Of a stretch of DNA of 64,000 nucleotides, positions 44,045-58,100 are shown piece by piece; positions within the stretch are counted from its first letter, which is position 1, and the number at the start of each line of letters is the position of its first letter. The position numbers were made by a program, and so were the translations under genes. The DNA is from Leptolyngbya sp. (GTDB lineage: Bacteria > Cyanobacteriota > Cyanobacteriia > Phormidesmidales > Phormidesmidaceae): the NCBI GenBank assembly GCA_003249105.1, contig QBLT01000003.1:1-64000 (forward strand), read 5' to 3'. The notes beneath the pieces were generated by a model that saw only the letters and a list, made by a program, of their open reading frames with translations, had not been told where the DNA came from and ran no database searches.

Positions 44045-45919
44045 CTAGCCTGCGATCGCGTCGAGCACCGCCTTGTTGTAGATAATGCGGCCCGCCGTGG
44101 TCTTGATGTACTGGGAGATTAACTGGCCTTCGCTGTCTACCCGCACTCGGCGATCGGGGTAAATTTCGGTAATGCTGCCATCTTCAGACTCCATCCGCTC
44201 TGGGGACGTGTTTTTAGGCTGGTCAGACTCTACCTCGCCGTCAAACCGCAGCCAGACCTTGGCATGGAGATCCACCAATCCCTGCTCGAAAGCCATAATG
44301 GCATCTTCCATGCTGCCGAAGTAGTGGCCCTCGCCCTTAGTGGCGTCAGGGTTTTCCGCCGTCAGGTAGTAGCAGCCCAGCACCATATCCTGCGATGGGG
44401 TAATAATGGGCTGGCCAGTAGCAGGCGACAGCACATTATTCGAAGCCAGCATCAGCAGCCGTGCCTCCGACTGCGCCTCAAGGGACAACGGTACGTGCAC
44501 CGCCATCTGGTCACCGTCAAAGTCAGCGTTAAAGGCTGGACACACCAGCGGGTGCAGCTGAATCGCTCGCCCTTCCACCAGAATGGGTTCGAACGCCTGA
44601 ATCCCCAAACGGTGCAGCGTCGGAGCCCGGTTGAGCATCACCGGGTGGCTCTCAATCACCTCTTCCAGCACGTCCCACACACTAGGGTCGTTGTGCTGAA
44701 TCAGCTTTTTCGCCGCCTTGATGTTGTTGACCAGACCCTGGCGAATCAGCCGGTGGATCACAAAGGGCTGAAACAGTTCGATCGCCATCTCCCGAGGCAA
44801 CCCGCACTGGTGAATTTGCAGCTTAGGTCCCACGACAATTACAGAACGACCCGAGTAGTCAACCCGCTTACCCAAGAGGTTCTGCCGGAAGCGCCCCTGC
44901 TTACCTTCGATAATGTCGGAGAGTGACTTCAGCGGGCGATTGTTGGCCCCCACCACCGTGCGACCCCGGCGACCGTTGTCGATCAGCGCATCCACCGCCT
45001 CTTGCAGCATCCGCTTTTCGTTGCGAACGATAATTTCAGGAGCCAGAATCTCCTGAAGGCGAGCCAGTCGGTTGTTGCGGTTGATCACCCGCCGGTAGAG
45101 ATCGTTCAGGTCAGAGGTTGCAAAGCGACCCCCGTCTAGCTGAACCATCGGCCGTAAATCGGGCGGAATCACCGGAATCACGTCCAGCACCATCCACTCG
45201 GTCTTAGAGCCCGTGGCGATGAAGTTGTCAATCACCCGCAGGCGCTTGATCAACTTGGCTCGCTTCTGACCCTTGGAGTTGGCGATGTCTTCCCGCAGCT
45301 TCTCCGCTGTGGCTTCTAGCTCCAAATCCTCCAGCAGTCGCTGGAGGGCTTCAGCACCAATGCCGACCTCTACCCCAGCCAGCTCAGTCTCTTCGTCGTA
45401 GAGCTGATCTTCAATCTCGATCCACTGATCTTCAGTCAGCAGCTGCTTATAGCTGAGATTCTCAGCATTGCCCGCATCCAGCACCACGTAGGCGTTGAAG
45501 TAGACAATCTGCTCCACGTCCCGCAGGGGCATATCGAGCAAAATGGCGATGTAGCTCGGGATGCCCTTCAAGTACCACACGTGGGCCACCGGAGCGGCCA
45601 GCTTGATGTAGCCCATGCGGTGGCGACGCACCCGCGATTCAGTCACCTCTACACCACAGCGCTCGCACACAATGCCGCGATGGCGCACACGCTTGTACTT
45701 ACCACAGTGGCATTCCCAATCCTTAGCGGGGCCAAAGATGCGCTCACAGAACAGCCCGTCCATTTCAGGCTTGAGAGTGCGGTAGTTAATGGTTTCAGGC
45801 TTGGTTACTTCGCCCACGATTTGCCCGTTGGGCAGGGTACGTTCCCCCCACTGGCGAATGCGTTCGGGGGAGGCTAATCCGATTTTGACGTAGTCAAACC
45901 GTTGTTCTAGCTTGGCCAT
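44045..45919 (-). CDS. rpoC1: RNA polymerase gamma subunit (N-terminal part of beta')
   Basis: This 624-residue protein carries the active-site aspartates in [16 protein letters not shown]. The N-terminal zinc ribbon is at [20 protein letters not shown], and the lid/rudder area includes [16 protein letters not shown]. The split of beta' into rpoC1 and rpoC2 is diagnostic of cyanobacteria and plastids. It is the middle gene of the operon. Confidence 0.98.
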   Translation of the reverse strand: MAKLEQRFDYVKIGLASPERIRQWGERTLPNGQIVGEVTKPETINYRTLKPEMDGLFCERIFGPAKDWECHCGKYKRVRHRGIVCERCGVEVTESRVRRHRMGYIKLAAPVAHVWYLKGIPSYIAILLDMPLRDVEQIVYFNAYVVLDAGNAENLSYKQLLTEDQWIEIEDQLYDEETELAGVEVGIGAEALQRLLEDLELEATAEKLREDIANSKGQKRAKLIKRLRVIDNFIATGSKTEWMVLDVIPVIPPDLRPMVQLDGGRFATSDLNDLYRRVINRNNRLARLQEILAPEIIVRNEKRMLQEAVDALIDNGRRGRTVVGANNRPLKSLSDIIEGKQGRFRQNLLGKRVDYSGRSVIVVGPKLQIHQCGLPREMAIELFQPFVIHRLIRQGLVNNIKAAKKLIQHNDPSVWDVLEEVIESHPVMLNRAPTLHRLGIQAFEPILVEGRAIQLHPLVCPAFNADFDGDQMAVHVPLSLEAQSEARLLMLASNNVLSPATGQPIITPSQDMVLGCYYLTAENPDATKGEGHYFGSMEDAIMAFEQGLVDLHAKVWLRFDGEVESDQPKNTSPERMESEDGSITEIYPDRRVRVDSEGQLISQYIKTTAGRIIYNKAVLDAIAG

Positions 45920-46022
45920 GCTGGGTTATTTTCCTTGTAAGCGCGCTCGGTCTGATCAATGCAGGTTAGGCCGACCTCCGGAACTGGGTCAGACACAATT
46001 CCGGGGTCGGATCAGGGACAGG

Positions 46023-49000
46023 CTAGTCTTCTACTTCCTCTAGCTCTTCATCCCGGGCGATGGACTCATAGGTGGGGCGAGAAGGGGTACGGCGACTGTT
46101 GACGTCGGCCATAAGATCCACTTCGGTATCGCGACTGGTGCCGTCTTCGCGAGTTTCTACCTTATGCACCGCAATGTCTAAACAGAGGGACTGTAGCTCT
46201 CGCATCAGCACCTTAAAGGACTCAGGAGTACCTGGTCGAGGAATCGACTTGCCCTTGACGATCGCATTGAGCGCCTCATTGCGCCCCTGCATATCGTCCG
46301 ACTTGACCGTCAGCAACTCCTGGAGCGTGTAGGCTGCCCCAAAGGCTTCCAAGGCCCAAACTTCCATTTCTCCAAAGCGCTGGCCACCCTGCTGGGCCTT
46401 GCCACCCAGAGGCTGCTGAGTCACCAGAGAGTAAGGGCCGGTAGAACGGGCGTGGATCTTGTCGTCGACCAGGTGCACCAGCTTCAGCATGTAGGCTCTA
46501 CCGACGGTAATAGCCTTGTCAAAAGCTTCACCGGTACGACCGTCCCGCAACACAATTTTGCCGGGGTCGTCAGGGTTGAAGATCCAGTCTTTGCCGCTGG
46601 TTTCTCGGGCCTCCATCAGCTTGCCGTGAGTAGAGTTGCGAGAGGCCTCCTCTCCGTACATCTCGTCGAAGGGAATCACCTTGAAGCGACAATCAAGGTT
46701 GTCGGCAGCCCAGCCCAGCAGGCACTCAAACACCTGCCCCACATTCATCCGCGAAGGTACCCCCAGGGGGTTGAGGGCAATATCAATTGGGGTGCCATCG
46801 GGCAGATATGGCATATCTTCAATGGGCAAAATACGGGAAATAATTCCCTTGTTGCCGTGGCGACCAGCCATCTTGTCGCCCACCTGAATCTTGCGCTTTT
46901 GGGCCACATAGACCCGCACCACCATGTTGGCACCGGGGGGCAGCTCATCGCCCTGCTCTCGAGTAAACACCCGCACATCGACGACCCGGCCTTTCTCTCC
47001 GTTGGGCACTCGTAGGGAGTTGTCGCGCACATCTCGGGCTTTTTCACCAAAGATGGCCCGCAGCAGCTTCTCTTCAGGGGGTTGGTCAGACTCGCCCTTA
47101 GGCGTGACCTTGCCCACCAGAATGTCGCCCGACTCTACCCAGGCTCCGATGCGAATGATCCCAGTTTCATCCAGCTGGCGCAGGGCATCTTCCCCAACGT
47201 TGGGAATTTCCCGAGTAATTTCCTCTGGGCCAAGCTTGGTCTGGCGGGCCTCGATCTCAAACTTCTCCACGTGAATTGAGGTGTAGACATCGTCGTACAC
47301 CAAACGCTCGCTGAGTAGAATAGCGTCCTCGTAGTTGTAGCCTTCCCAGGGCATATAGGCGACCAAAACGTTCTGCCCCAGGGCCAGTTCACCGCCTTCG
47401 GTAGCCGAACCGTCGGCCAACACCTGGCCCGACTGCACCTTCTCCCCAGGGAATACAATGGGGCGCTGGTTCAGACAGGTATCTTGGTTAGAGCGCTGGT
47501 ACTTTTGCAGTTCGTACTCGTGGACGTTGCCCTCAGGGTCACGAACCTTAATTAGGTCAGCATCCAGATAGACAATCTCCCCGTCGGTGCGACTGATGAT
47601 CACCATACCGGAGTCGCGGGCGGCCTGGGCTTCTAGACCAGTGCCCACCAGAGGCCGCTCGGGCTGAAGCAGCGGCACGGCCTGGCGCTGCATGTTAGAA
47701 CCCATCAGGGCTCGGTTAGCATCATCGTGCTCTAGGAAAGGAATTAGCGAGGTTGCTACAGAGATAATCTGTACGGGCGACACCGCGACATAGTCCACCT
47801 CAGTGGAATCAGTAGTGGTGAAGTCTTGGCGATAGCGCACCGGAATCGTGCTGCCAATGATGTATCCGTTTTCATCAGTGGCAATGTCACCAGGAGCAAC
47901 CCGTAGATCGTCTTCCTCATCGGCGGTCATATAAATGGGCTCGACGTCTTTAAAGACCCGACCGTTCTCAGCTTTGAAGAAGGGGGTTTCAATAAAGCCA
48001 AATTCATTCACTCGGGCGTGAGTCGCCAGAGAGCCAATCAGTCCGGCGTTGGGGCCTTCCGGAGTCTCAATGGGGCAGATGCGTCCGTAGTGGGAGGGGT
48101 GAATATCCCGCACGGCGAAACCGGCCCGCTCTCGGGTGAGACCGCCAGGGCCGAGGGCGCTAATGCGTCGCTTGTGGGTTAGCTCGGCCAGAGGGTTGGT
48201 TTGATCCATAAACTGGGAGAGCTGGCTGGAGCCAAAGAACTCTTTAATGGCAGCCACCAGAGGCTTCGGGTTAACCAGAGAGGCTGGGGTCAGCGAGTCT
48301 GAGTCAGAAACGGTCATGCGTTCCCGAATAATGCGCTCTAGGCGGTTAAGACCTACCCGAACCTGGTTTTGCAGCAGCTCACCTACGGAACGCACCCGGC
48401 GGTTACCGAGGTGGTCAATGTCGTCGATAGAGCCGATATCAAATTCGAGGTTGATCAGGTAGTCAATCGCCGACAGAATGTCTGTCGGAGTCAATACCCG
48501 AGTGGCATCGGGTACGTTAAGACGCAGCTTGCGGTTGAGCTTGTAGCGTCCTACCCGACCCAGGTCGTAACGTTTTGGATCAGAGAAGCGCGAGTGCAGC
48601 AATTGCTCACCGCCAGCCACGGTGGGAGGTTCTCCGGGACGCAGCTTGCGGTAAAGCTCTAGCAGGGCCTCTTCTTCGCTGAACTGGCCCTCTTTCTCAA
48701 TAGTTTTTTGGAAGTAGTCGGGGTGACGCAGAGAGTCAAAGATCTCGTTGTCGGTTAGCCCTAATGCCTTGAGCAGCACCTGGGCCGATAGCTTGCGGGT
48801 CTTGTCGATGCGAACCCAGACCAGGTCGTTTTTATCGGTCTCAAACTTAAGCCAGGCTCCCCGGTTGGGGATCAGGTTAGCGTTGTAGGTGCGGCGACCG
48901 TTTTTGTCGGTCTCGGCCTTGTAGTAAACCCCAGGGCTACGCACAATCTGGTTGACGATAACTCGCTCTGCACCGTTGATGATGAAGGTGCCGCGATCGG

Positions 49001-49331
49001 TCATTAAAGGCAAGTCGCCAATGAAGACTTCCTGTTCTTTAATCTCCCCAGTTTCCTTGTTAATTAGCCGGGTGGGCACGTACATCTGCACGGCGTAGGT
49101 GGCATCCCGCCGCTTAGCCTCGTCAACGTCATACTTAGGGCTTTTGAGCTTGTACTGCTTGCCGAGGAAATGCAGCTCAAGTTTGCCGGTATAGTCGGTA
49201 ATAGGAGAAAAGCTTTCCAGCTCTTCGATCAACCCTTCTTCTAGGAACCAGCGAAAACTAGACCGCTGAATTTCTACCAGGTCAGGCAGGACAAAGTTGG
49301 GGGGAGCTTGGTAAACGGTGGTTTCAGTCAT
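46023..49331 (-). CDS. rpoB: RNA polymerase beta subunit
   Basis: The product has about 1102 residues from ATG 49331 ([20 protein letters not shown]). The frame is open 23 codons further, but those residues do not match the family. The rifampicin-pocket region [32 protein letters not shown] is standard with no obvious resistance change. [15 protein letters not shown] and [14 protein letters not shown] with the switch and active-site lysines are present. It is the first rpo gene of the operon and lies 105 bases after tatD. Confidence 0.98.
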   Translation of the reverse strand: MTETTVYQAPPNFVLPDLVEIQRSSFRWFLEEGLIEELESFSPITDYTGKLELHFLGKQYKLKSPKYDVDEAKRRDATYAVQMYVPTRLINKETGEIKEQEVFIGDLPLMTDRGTFIINGAERVIVNQIVRSPGVYYKAETDKNGRRTYNANLIPNRGAWLKFETDKNDLVWVRIDKTRKLSAQVLLKALGLTDNEIFDSLRHPDYFQKTIEKEGQFSEEEALLELYRKLRPGEPPTVAGGEQLLHSRFSDPKRYDLGRVGRYKLNRKLRLNVPDATRVLTPTDILSAIDYLINLEFDIGSIDDIDHLGNRRVRSVGELLQNQVRVGLNRLERIIRERMTVSDSDSLTPASLVNPKPLVAAIKEFFGSSQLSQFMDQTNPLAELTHKRRISALGPGGLTRERAGFAVRDIHPSHYGRICPIETPEGPNAGLIGSLATHARVNEFGFIETPFFKAENGRVFKDVEPIYMTADEEDDLRVAPGDIATDENGYIIGSTIPVRYRQDFTTTDSTEVDYVAVSPVQIISVATSLIPFLEHDDANRALMGSNMQRQAVPLLQPERPLVGTGLEAQAARDSGMVIISRTDGEIVYLDADLIKVRDPEGNVHEYELQKYQRSNQDTCLNQRPIVFPGEKVQSGQVLADGSATEGGELALGQNVLVAYMPWEGYNYEDAILLSERLVYDDVYTSIHVEKFEIEARQTKLGPEEITREIPNVGEDALRQLDETGIIRIGAWVESGDILVGKVTPKGESDQPPEEKLLRAIFGEKARDVRDNSLRVPNGEKGRVVDVRVFTREQGDELPPGANMVVRVYVAQKRKIQVGDKMAGRHGNKGIISRILPIEDMPYLPDGTPIDIALNPLGVPSRMNVGQVFECLLGWAADNLDCRFKVIPFDEMYGEEASRNSTHGKLMEARETSGKDWIFNPDDPGKIVLRDGRTGEAFDKAITVGRAYMLKLVHLVDDKIHARSTGPYSLVTQQPLGGKAQQGGQRFGEMEVWALEAFGAAYTLQELLTVKSDDMQGRNEALNAIVKGKSIPRPGTPESFKVLMRELQSLCLDIAVHKVETREDGTSRDTEVDLMADVNSRRTPSRPTYESIARDEELEEVED

Positions 49332-49436
49332 GGGTCTCCTAGTGCAGGTTGGCCAGGTGCAGGTGGCCAAGATCAACGACGCGTCTGGAACAGCAGGCAA
49401 CAGCGAACAAATTGCCTTTTTAATTAAGCTAACGGC

Positions 49437-50279
49437 CTAACCGCCCGCTGGGGTCGGAAGACGAAATGTATCGGCATCAGCGGAGGAAAATATAAGGGAC
49501 TTGGGTAGGTTAAACAACGTCACAGCGTTACAAGTAGTGGTTTGGGCTAAATCCTCGAACTCAATCTGGCGCAGCTCAGCTAGGTGGGCCGCAACATGAT
49601 GTACAAAGGCTGGCTGATTGCGTCGCTCCTTGCGGCGAGGCTCAGGGGTAAGAAAGGGACAGTCGGTTTCGACCAACAGTCGATCGCTGGGCACCATCTG
49701 GGCTGAAGCCTTCACCTGATGGGCATTCTTAAAGGTAACGATGCCGCTAAAGCTGATATAGAAGCCCAGATCTAAAAACGTTTGGGTTTCTTCTGGGGTG
49801 CCTGACCAGCAATGCATTACACCAGTAATAGGCCCAACGGCTCGCTGAAACTCTTGAATTACTTCAGCAGTAGCTAAGGCCGCATCTCGACAGTGAACGA
49901 TAACCGGCAGACCTTGGCGGCGGGCAATGGTCAACTGCTGCCAGAAGGCTTCGCGCTGCACGGTTTCATCATCGGCTTTATAAAAGTCGAGGCCGGTTTC
50001 GCCAATGGCTACGACTCGACTGTCCGAAGCCGCTAGCTGAGCAATTTGATCTGCCGTAACGCTACTCCACTTGTCCATATCGAGGGGATGAAGCCCCACC
50101 GATAAAAACAGCTCTGGGATACGATCGGCAATTCGCTGCATTGTCGAAAACTCCCCTGGCTCTACGCAGGAATGTACCAAAGCCAAAACCCCGGCCTGTC
50201 GCCAGGCCTGGGTTAGTTCGTCAAGATCCCCAGCGAACGTTTCAAAGTTGAGATGTACGTGGGTATCAACCAGAGGCAT
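49437..50279 (-). CDS. TatD family metal-dependent hydrolase
   Basis: This 280-residue TIM-barrel metalloenzyme begins [12 protein letters not shown] (metal His pair). [21 protein letters not shown] supplies the conserved Glu, and [20 protein letters not shown] and [13 protein letters not shown] supply further ligands. Relatives are Mg-dependent 3'-5' DNases. It lies between rpsT and rpoB on the same strand, an order common in cyanobacteria. Confidence 0.93.
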   Translation of the reverse strand: MPLVDTHVHLNFETFAGDLDELTQAWRQAGVLALVHSCVEPGEFSTMQRIADRIPELFLSVGLHPLDMDKWSSVTADQIAQLAASDSRVVAIGETGLDFYKADDETVQREAFWQQLTIARRQGLPVIVHCRDAALATAEVIQEFQRAVGPITGVMHCWSGTPEETQTFLDLGFYISFSGIVTFKNAHQVKASAQMVPSDRLLVETDCPFLTPEPRRKERRNQPAFVHHVAAHLAELRQIEFEDLAQTTTCNAVTLFNLPKSLIFSSADADTFRLPTPAGG

Positions 50280-50330
50280 AGGGAATGCAGCGACAAAAAC
50301 GGCAGGCAGCGTAGGTCAGCCCAAGGATGC

Positions 50331-50633
50331 CTAAGACGCAGCTCCCGCCGTCTCCTGAGCCTTGAGCACTCGCGCGATGCGTGACTTCTTACGCGCCCCT
50401 GTGTTGGGGTGAAGCACGCCACGCTTAACAGCTTTATCGATCTTGCTGTAGGCGGCGGCCATGGTCGATTCGACCTGTTTGAGAGAGTCGGGGCTAGGGT
50501 CAGCCTGATGAGCCTCGACCGCTGCGAGGTAGTTTTTGGTTAAGGTTTTAACCGCTGATTTGTAGGATCGGTTATGGAGCCGATTGCGCTCGGCAACTTC
50601 AATTCGTTTCAGTGCAGACTTAATGTTTGCCAC
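50331..50633 (-). CDS. rpsT: 30S ribosomal protein S20
   Basis: This 100-residue basic helical protein binds 16S rRNA early in 30S assembly. The start is GTG at 50633, giving [17 protein letters not shown], the family N-terminus. The longer ATG frame to 50684 adds a hydrophobic stretch not found in S20. [20 protein letters not shown] is the conserved C-terminal block. It is first in the rpsT-tatD-rpo block and divergent from hisD. Confidence 0.96.
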   Translation of the reverse strand: MANIKSALKRIEVAERNRLHNRSYKSAVKTLTKNYLAAVEAHQADPSPDSLKQVESTMAAAYSKIDKAVKRGVLHPNTGARKKSRIARVLKAQETAGAAS

Positions 50634-50856
50634 AGTTCGCCCTAGCTTAACAAGATTAATTGACTGGATAAAACATGTTAGCACCTAACAGCGCCATTGG
50701 TGTAATTGAATGCATTGGTTTCCTGCCAAATTGGTCTTTAGATCGACTAGGATGTTAGAACACTGGCGTTGACGGCTTTTCGGGGACATTTTACCTCCCT
50801 TTAAGGGTCAACCTAGCCGACTGCACCTTGCTGGCTTATCGGGATTCCTAGCTGTA

Positions 50857-52179
50857 ATGCTCCGCATCACTCATCAGCTAACTGAGGCAAAAACAGAGCT
50901 GCAACGCATCTGTGCCCGTACCCACGACGACCAGGTCGTCCACAAGGAAGCAACAGTTCGAGAGATCTTGCACGCTGTGCGTCGCCAGGGAGATCAGGCG
51001 CTGTTGCAGTACACAGCGGATTTTGACGGCGTGACCCTGGTGGCTGAGGGTTTGCGCTTTTCGGGAGCGGAACTGGATGCTGCCTACCAACAGGTTAGCA
51101 AGGGCCTGCTCGATGCGATTCGTCTGGCCTGCAAGAATGTAGAGTCATTTCATCGTCAGCGGTTGCCCCAGAGCTGGGTGCGCTTTGAAGACAATGGGGT
51201 GGTGCTCGGCAAGCGTTATACCCCCGTCGATCGCGCTGGGCTGTACGTGCCTGGCGGGCGTGCTTCATACCCGAGCACTGTGATTATGAACGCTATTCCA
51301 GCGCGGGTGGCTGGGGTGCCCAGAATCGTGATGGTGACTCCTCCTAGCAAAACTGGTACGGTCAACCCTGCCGTGCTGGTCGCGGCCCAGGAGGCTGGGA
51401 TCACGGAGATCTATCGGGTTGGGGGAGCCCAGGCGATCGCAGCCCTGGCCTACGGTACCGAGACGATCCCGGCTGTCGATGTGATTACTGGCCCCGGCAA
51501 TATCTATGTGACGCTGGCTAAAAAGCTCGTGTTTGGGACGGTGGGAATTGACTCTTTAGCTGGCCCTTCGGAAGTGTTGGTGATTGCTGACCATACGGCT
51601 AACCCGGCCCACGTAGCGTCTGATTTGTTGGCCCAGGCTGAACATGACCCGATCGCTGCTGCCATCTTGATCACTACGAGTGCTTCTCTTGCAGAGCAGG
51701 TGGCAGCTGAGGTAGATCGACAGCTCGCAGGCCACCCGCGCCAGACGCTGACGGAGAAGGCGATCGCCAACTACGGACTGGCAGTTGTTGTCGACAGTCT
51801 AGAGCAAGCTGCCGATCTCTCTAATGGTTTTGCGCCTGAGCACCTTCAGCTAGAGGTCGCCGAACCCTGGGACTTGCTGGAGTATGTGCGCCACGCCGGG
51901 GCGATCTTTTTGGGGCACTCGACCCCGGAGGCGGTGGGTGACTACCTGGCCGGGCCTAACCACACCTTGCCCACCTCTGGGGCCGCTCGCTACGCTTCAC
52001 CCCTGTCTACCGAAACGTTTATGAAGCATTCCAGCTTAATCCAGTACTCATCGGAGGCGCTGCGGGGCGTAGCTGAGGCGATCGCCGTACTGACTGAAAC
52101 CGAAGGGCTGCCCTCCCATGGTGACTCAGTGCAGCGGCGAGTGCAGCCCGACAGCAGCGACGGTGCTCCCAACCTCTAA
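50857..52179 (+). CDS. hisD: histidinol dehydrogenase
   Basis: This 440-residue enzyme oxidises L-histidinol to L-histidine in two NAD-dependent steps, the last in the pathway. PVDRAGLYVPGGRASYPSTV and VITGPGNIYVTLAKKLVFG are the family signature, GIDSLAGPSEVLVIAD and DLLAQAEHDP carry catalytic and zinc residues, and GPNHTLPTSGAARY lies near the C-terminus. The last 20 residues are a non-conserved Ser/Gln/Asp-rich tail. No other his gene is adjacent. Confidence 0.96.
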   Translation: MLRITHQLTEAKTELQRICARTHDDQVVHKEATVREILHAVRRQGDQALLQYTADFDGVTLVAEGLRFSGAELDAAYQQVSKGLLDAIRLACKNVESFHRQRLPQSWVRFEDNGVVLGKRYTPVDRAGLYVPGGRASYPSTVIMNAIPARVAGVPRIVMVTPPSKTGTVNPAVLVAAQEAGITEIYRVGGAQAIAALAYGTETIPAVDVITGPGNIYVTLAKKLVFGTVGIDSLAGPSEVLVIADHTANPAHVASDLLAQAEHDPIAAAILITTSASLAEQVAAEVDRQLAGHPRQTLTEKAIANYGLAVVVDSLEQAADLSNGFAPEHLQLEVAEPWDLLEYVRHAGAIFLGHSTPEAVGDYLAGPNHTLPTSGAARYASPLSTETFMKHSSLIQYSSEALRGVAEAIAVLTETEGLPSHGDSVQRRVQPDSSDGAPNL

Positions 52180-52268
52180 TAACGCATCCGCTCCAGCTTT
52201 AAAGATGGGCGGTGTGCCTGGTGCCTGTGGCACAATTAACGGGTTCACGCTTCTGGGGTCTGGGTTAA

Positions 52269-53921
<1,653 letters not shown>

Positions 53922-53958
53922 ATCTGTAGGGATACTAGTGACGCTCCTAGGGTAGCCC

Positions 53959-55143
53959 TTAGCCGCAGCAGAGGGCTGGGCTGGTGGGATACTCTAGGGC
54001 AACCACCGGCGGACAGCAGGAGTTGTTCTGATCTTGGCCCACCAGCCAGTAGGTCGTCATACTATCGCCACTTTTGAGGCAGATGGGGCCGCGGGGCTCT
54101 AGGGTGAATTGGTCTTTGAGGTGGGTATAGGTCAGCTCTGAAACCTGTATTTTGCCCGCTTCGCCCGTGGTTTCCATAAAGCTGGCGATGTTGACGGTAT
54201 CGCCCCAGAGGTCGTAGATAAACTTGCGAATGCCGATCACCCCGGCCACGACGCTGCCTGAGTTAATGCCAATGCGCAGCTCAAAGGGGCGACCATCGGG
54301 CCGACAAAAGTCGCGAACGGTCGTCTGCATGTCGAGGGCCATGCGGGCGATCGCCTGGGCATGGTCAGGGCGAGACGTGGGTACTCCCGCCGCCACCATG
54401 TAGGCATCGCCAATGGTTTTAATTTTTTCGAGCTTGTAGATGGCGGCCAGTTCGTCAAACCGAGAAAACATGCGGTTGAGCAGCTGCACCAGCTCGCAGG
54501 GGGTGAGTTTGGCCGCTACGGTGCTAAAGTCCACGATGTCGGCAAACAGAATTGTGACGCCGTCGAAATGATCGGCGATCGCCTGCTCCTGTTCCTTCAG
54601 CCGCTGGGCGATTTGAAAGGGCAGCACATTGGTCAGCAGTTCTTCGGAGCGCTGACGCTGGCGACGCAGCTCGGCTTCAGCCAGCTGACGCTCTTTAATT
54701 TCGGCCTGGAGCTGCTGATTTTGAGTTTCAAGCATGAGCTGCTGCCGACGCAGGGCCAGCTGATGCTTGACCCGCAGCAGCACCTCATAGGCCATAAAAG
54801 GCTTGACGATATAGTCGGCTGCCCCCAGCTGAAAGGCCTGTTCTTTTTCGGCTTCGGCATCGCGAGCGGTGAGAAAAATCACCGGAATGCTCTGGGTAGC
54901 TGGGTCAGCTTTGAGATGGCGGCACACGGCAAAGCCATCCATAGTGGGCATGGTGATGTCGAGCAAAATCAGATCGGGAGGGGCTAGGGCAATGGCATTG
55001 AGAGCCAGCGCTCCGCTGATTGCCTTGCGACAGCGGTAGCCTTCGATTTCAAGAATGGTGGACAATACCCGTAGGTTGTCAGGGATATCATCTACCAGCA
55101 GAATGTCGACATCCTCGTTGGCGTGGGGTTTGGCGGTGAGCAT
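53959..55143 (-). CDS. response regulator with class III nucleotide cyclase domain
   Basis: The product has 394 residues. The receiver domain (about 10-128) has phospho-acceptor D62 and K114. A coiled coil follows (about 130-175), then the cyclase domain (about 190-375). Metal aspartates D202 (LFADIVDF) and D246 (TIGDAYMV) are present. K242 and D311 are the adenine-specifying pair, so cAMP is the expected product. N318 is present, but the transition-state arginine four residues later is F322 (VNIASFMETTG), confirmed in the DNA as TTT. Activity may therefore be low or altered. It starts 8 bases after the stop of a hybrid kinase, which probably phosphorylates it. Confidence 0.92.
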   Translation of the reverse strand: MLTAKPHANEDVDILLVDDIPDNLRVLSTILEIEGYRCRKAISGALALNAIALAPPDLILLDITMPTMDGFAVCRHLKADPATQSIPVIFLTARDAEAEKEQAFQLGAADYIVKPFMAYEVLLRVKHQLALRRQQLMLETQNQQLQAEIKERQLAEAELRRQRQRSEELLTNVLPFQIAQRLKEQEQAIADHFDGVTILFADIVDFSTVAAKLTPCELVQLLNRMFSRFDELAAIYKLEKIKTIGDAYMVAAGVPTSRPDHAQAIARMALDMQTTVRDFCRPDGRPFELRIGINSGSVVAGVIGIRKFIYDLWGDTVNIASFMETTGEAGKIQVSELTYTHLKDQFTLEPRGPICLKSGDSMTTYWLVGQDQNNSCCPPVVALEYPTSPALCCG

Positions 55144-55151
55144 AGGTGAAG

Positions 55152-58100
55152 CTACAGGGAAACGGGTGTGGTGGGAACAGCCGTCAGGTCGATAATGACA
55201 TCGAGGCGAAAATCGTTGACCAGGCGGTCTAGCCGCTGGGCTAAAACCTTCTGCTCATCGGGAAGTTGGGCAATCAGCTGGCGAACCTGCCGATCGTTGG
55301 CGGCCTGAGCCGCCTGGTGAATTTGAGTCAGCCAGTCGGGAGCTAAAGCGCTGAAATCGGCTTGGGTAAGGAAGCGATAATCTCTGCTTGAGCTTTGGAG
55401 GTCAACGCCAAGAGGGCCAAACGTCAGCGTTTGAGCTTCGGTTTCTGTGGCTTCGGCGTACTGGTAGATGAGGCCCAGGCTGCACCCAATTTGGTTTAAC
55501 AGCTGATCGCGCTGCAGGGGTTTGGGCAGTACAGCATCACAGCCCGCCGCGATGCAGTCTGACTGCTGCTCTTCAAACACGCTAGCGGTAACGGCCACAA
55601 TCACCGTGGCGCTGCCGCCGGAGAGTTGGCGCAGCTGGCGAGCCACGCCATAGCCGTCGAGTACAGGCATCCGCATGTCTAGACAGATGAGATGGGGCTG
55701 CCAGGTTGTCCATAGCGCGATCGCTTCTTCCCCCTGGCTAGCTTCGCGCACCTCAAACCCAACTCCCTCCAACCAGTGACGCATCAGTAGACGGCTTTCG
55801 GCCACATCGTCTGCGACCAAAATGCGGTAGCTGGGCTGGTTGGGGGCGAGGTGAACAATGGACCGTTCTGCCCTGGTGGGCTCGATCAGGGCCGTGGTAA
55901 CCGCCCCGACCGGGAGGCTTAGGGTAAAGGTCGAGCCCCTGCCGGGCAGGCTTGATACGGTAATGGTGCCCCCCATTAGCTGAGCAAAGTTGTTGCTAAG
56001 GGATAGGCCTAATCCTGTCCCTTCAGCAGAGCGTCGCCCCGACTGAGTTTGCTCAAAGGGCTGAAACAGGTAGGACAGCTCGTCGGCGTCGATACCTACT
56101 CCGGTGTCTTGCACCGTGATTTCGAGCCAGTGGGTTTTGCTGTCGCTGCTGGCGAGGGTTAATCTGCTGCCCCGCAGCCGCGATCGCACGGTGACGCAGC
56201 CCTGGGCCGTAAATTTAATGGCGTTGCTGATCAGGTTGATCAGAATTTGCCGCAGCTTACCCTCGTCGGCCCACAGCCGATGGGCCAGCGGCGGCGGCTG
56301 AACCACCTCAAGGCGAATGCCCTTGGCTTCGGCTTTGAGCTGCAACATGTCGTTTACGGACTGGAGGAGATAGTGCAGATCGAAGGCCACTTCGTCGAGG
56401 CTAATTTTGTTGGCCTCAATTTTGGCCAGGGACAGCACATTGTTGATTAACCCCAGTAGATGGTTACCGCTGCGATTCACAATGGCAATTAGGTCGCGGT
56501 GGTCGTCGCTGAGGCTGGCGTCATCGTGCAGGATTTGGGTGAAGCCCAGAATGGCATTGAGGGGCGTGCGCAGCTCATGGCTCATGCTGGCCAGGAAGTC
56601 ACCCTTGGCCTGGCTGGCGGCATCGGCGGCACGCTTGGCAATTGCTAAGGCCTGGGCCTGCTGCTGGGTTTTGCGCAGCAGGTTGGCCTGCTGTACGGCG
56701 GTACCCAACTGCGCCCCCACCTGGAGCACCATCTTCACCTCGTGGCGAGTCCAGGTGCGAACCTGGTGGTGGGCGTAAACCCCCAGCAATCCCCAGAGCT
56801 GGCTGCCAGCAAAAATCGGCACAATGACGTAGGCGCGGATCTGCCAGCGCTCTAAAAACTCCAGATAGCAGCTGTCGAACCCCTCGCTGTAGATGTCGTT
56901 AACGCGGTGGTAGGTGCGGTCTTGGCGGTAGGTTTCGGCCTGGGTTTCTTGCAGGTAGGTGTCTTCTAACAGCAGATAGCCTTCGTCAAAGCCGCTGTTT
57001 TGCATCTCACGAGCACCACAGTCGTCGCGCTCGAGCAGCGATTGCCCCGTAGCCGGATCGGCCACCGTTGAGGGGGCCATGGGGTCAGCAAGGACTTCAG
57101 CGACGACAGAACCACTCCAGTTGTCGTTGAAACGATAAATCCAGGCGCGATCGCAGCCAATCGCCTGCTGAAGTTCTTGGGTAGTAGCGGCAAAAATAGT
57201 TTCTAAATCGAGGGTTTGGCGCATGCGTTGCACAATGCGGATGACCGCCTTTTCCCGGTTGGCCACCGCTCGTACGGCTTCTTCGGCCTGCTTCTGAATG
57301 GTGATGTCGCTACAGGTACAGACCACCCGTTCGACAGCGCCAGCCTCGTTGAGCTGGGGGTCAGCGTTGACTAGCAGCCAGCGGGGTGGGTCGCCGATCG
57401 CAGCGCTCACCCCCACAATGACGTCCCCGATTGGAGCCTTTTGGGCAATGGCCTGCTGTACCGGTAGGTCGGCGGGCGCAAAGGGGCTGCCATCTTCGCG
57501 GCAAATTGTCCCCGCCTGCCCAAATACCAGAGGAGCACCGTCGGCCTCCGGCAGCAGCAAAAACTGTTGAGCCGCCCGGTTGCTAATCAAAATCTCGGCC
57601 TTGGCATTGAGCAGCAGTGCCCCCACCCCCATCTCGCGAATCAAGGTGCGAAAGCGCCGTTCGCTGTGGGATAACGCCTCTTTTTGCAGGCGCTGTTGGG
57701 TGAGGCGCTGGTTAACTCTCAGGGTGATGAGGATGCCCAGCAAAATCAGCCCGGCTCCCAACCCGACCGCTAGCGCCAGCCAGCGCCCCTCTAAGTCTGG
57801 CCAAACTTCAGCTGTTTCCATGGGAGTGGCGTTGGCTAAAAACACCGTCCCCGCCATGCCTGTATAGTGTAGACCACCAATGCCCAAGCCCAGACTCAGC
57901 ACAGCTAGGTGGGTGGGCCAGCGATCGCCCTGCTTGGGGCGGCGGCGAGACCAGAGGATCAGGCCCAAGGCCACGGTCGAAGCAACGATGGCAATGGCTA
58001 CCGAAAGCCCCACCAGGGGCCAGCGATAGCGAATGTGGGCGGGCATGGCCATGGCGGCCATGCCGGTGTAGTGCATCCAGGCGATCGCCAGCCCCATCAC

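Noticed and set aside
46023-49331. Possible rifampicin-resistance change in rpoB
   Set aside because: The cluster region reads as a typical cyanobacterial sequence with no evident unusual substitution.
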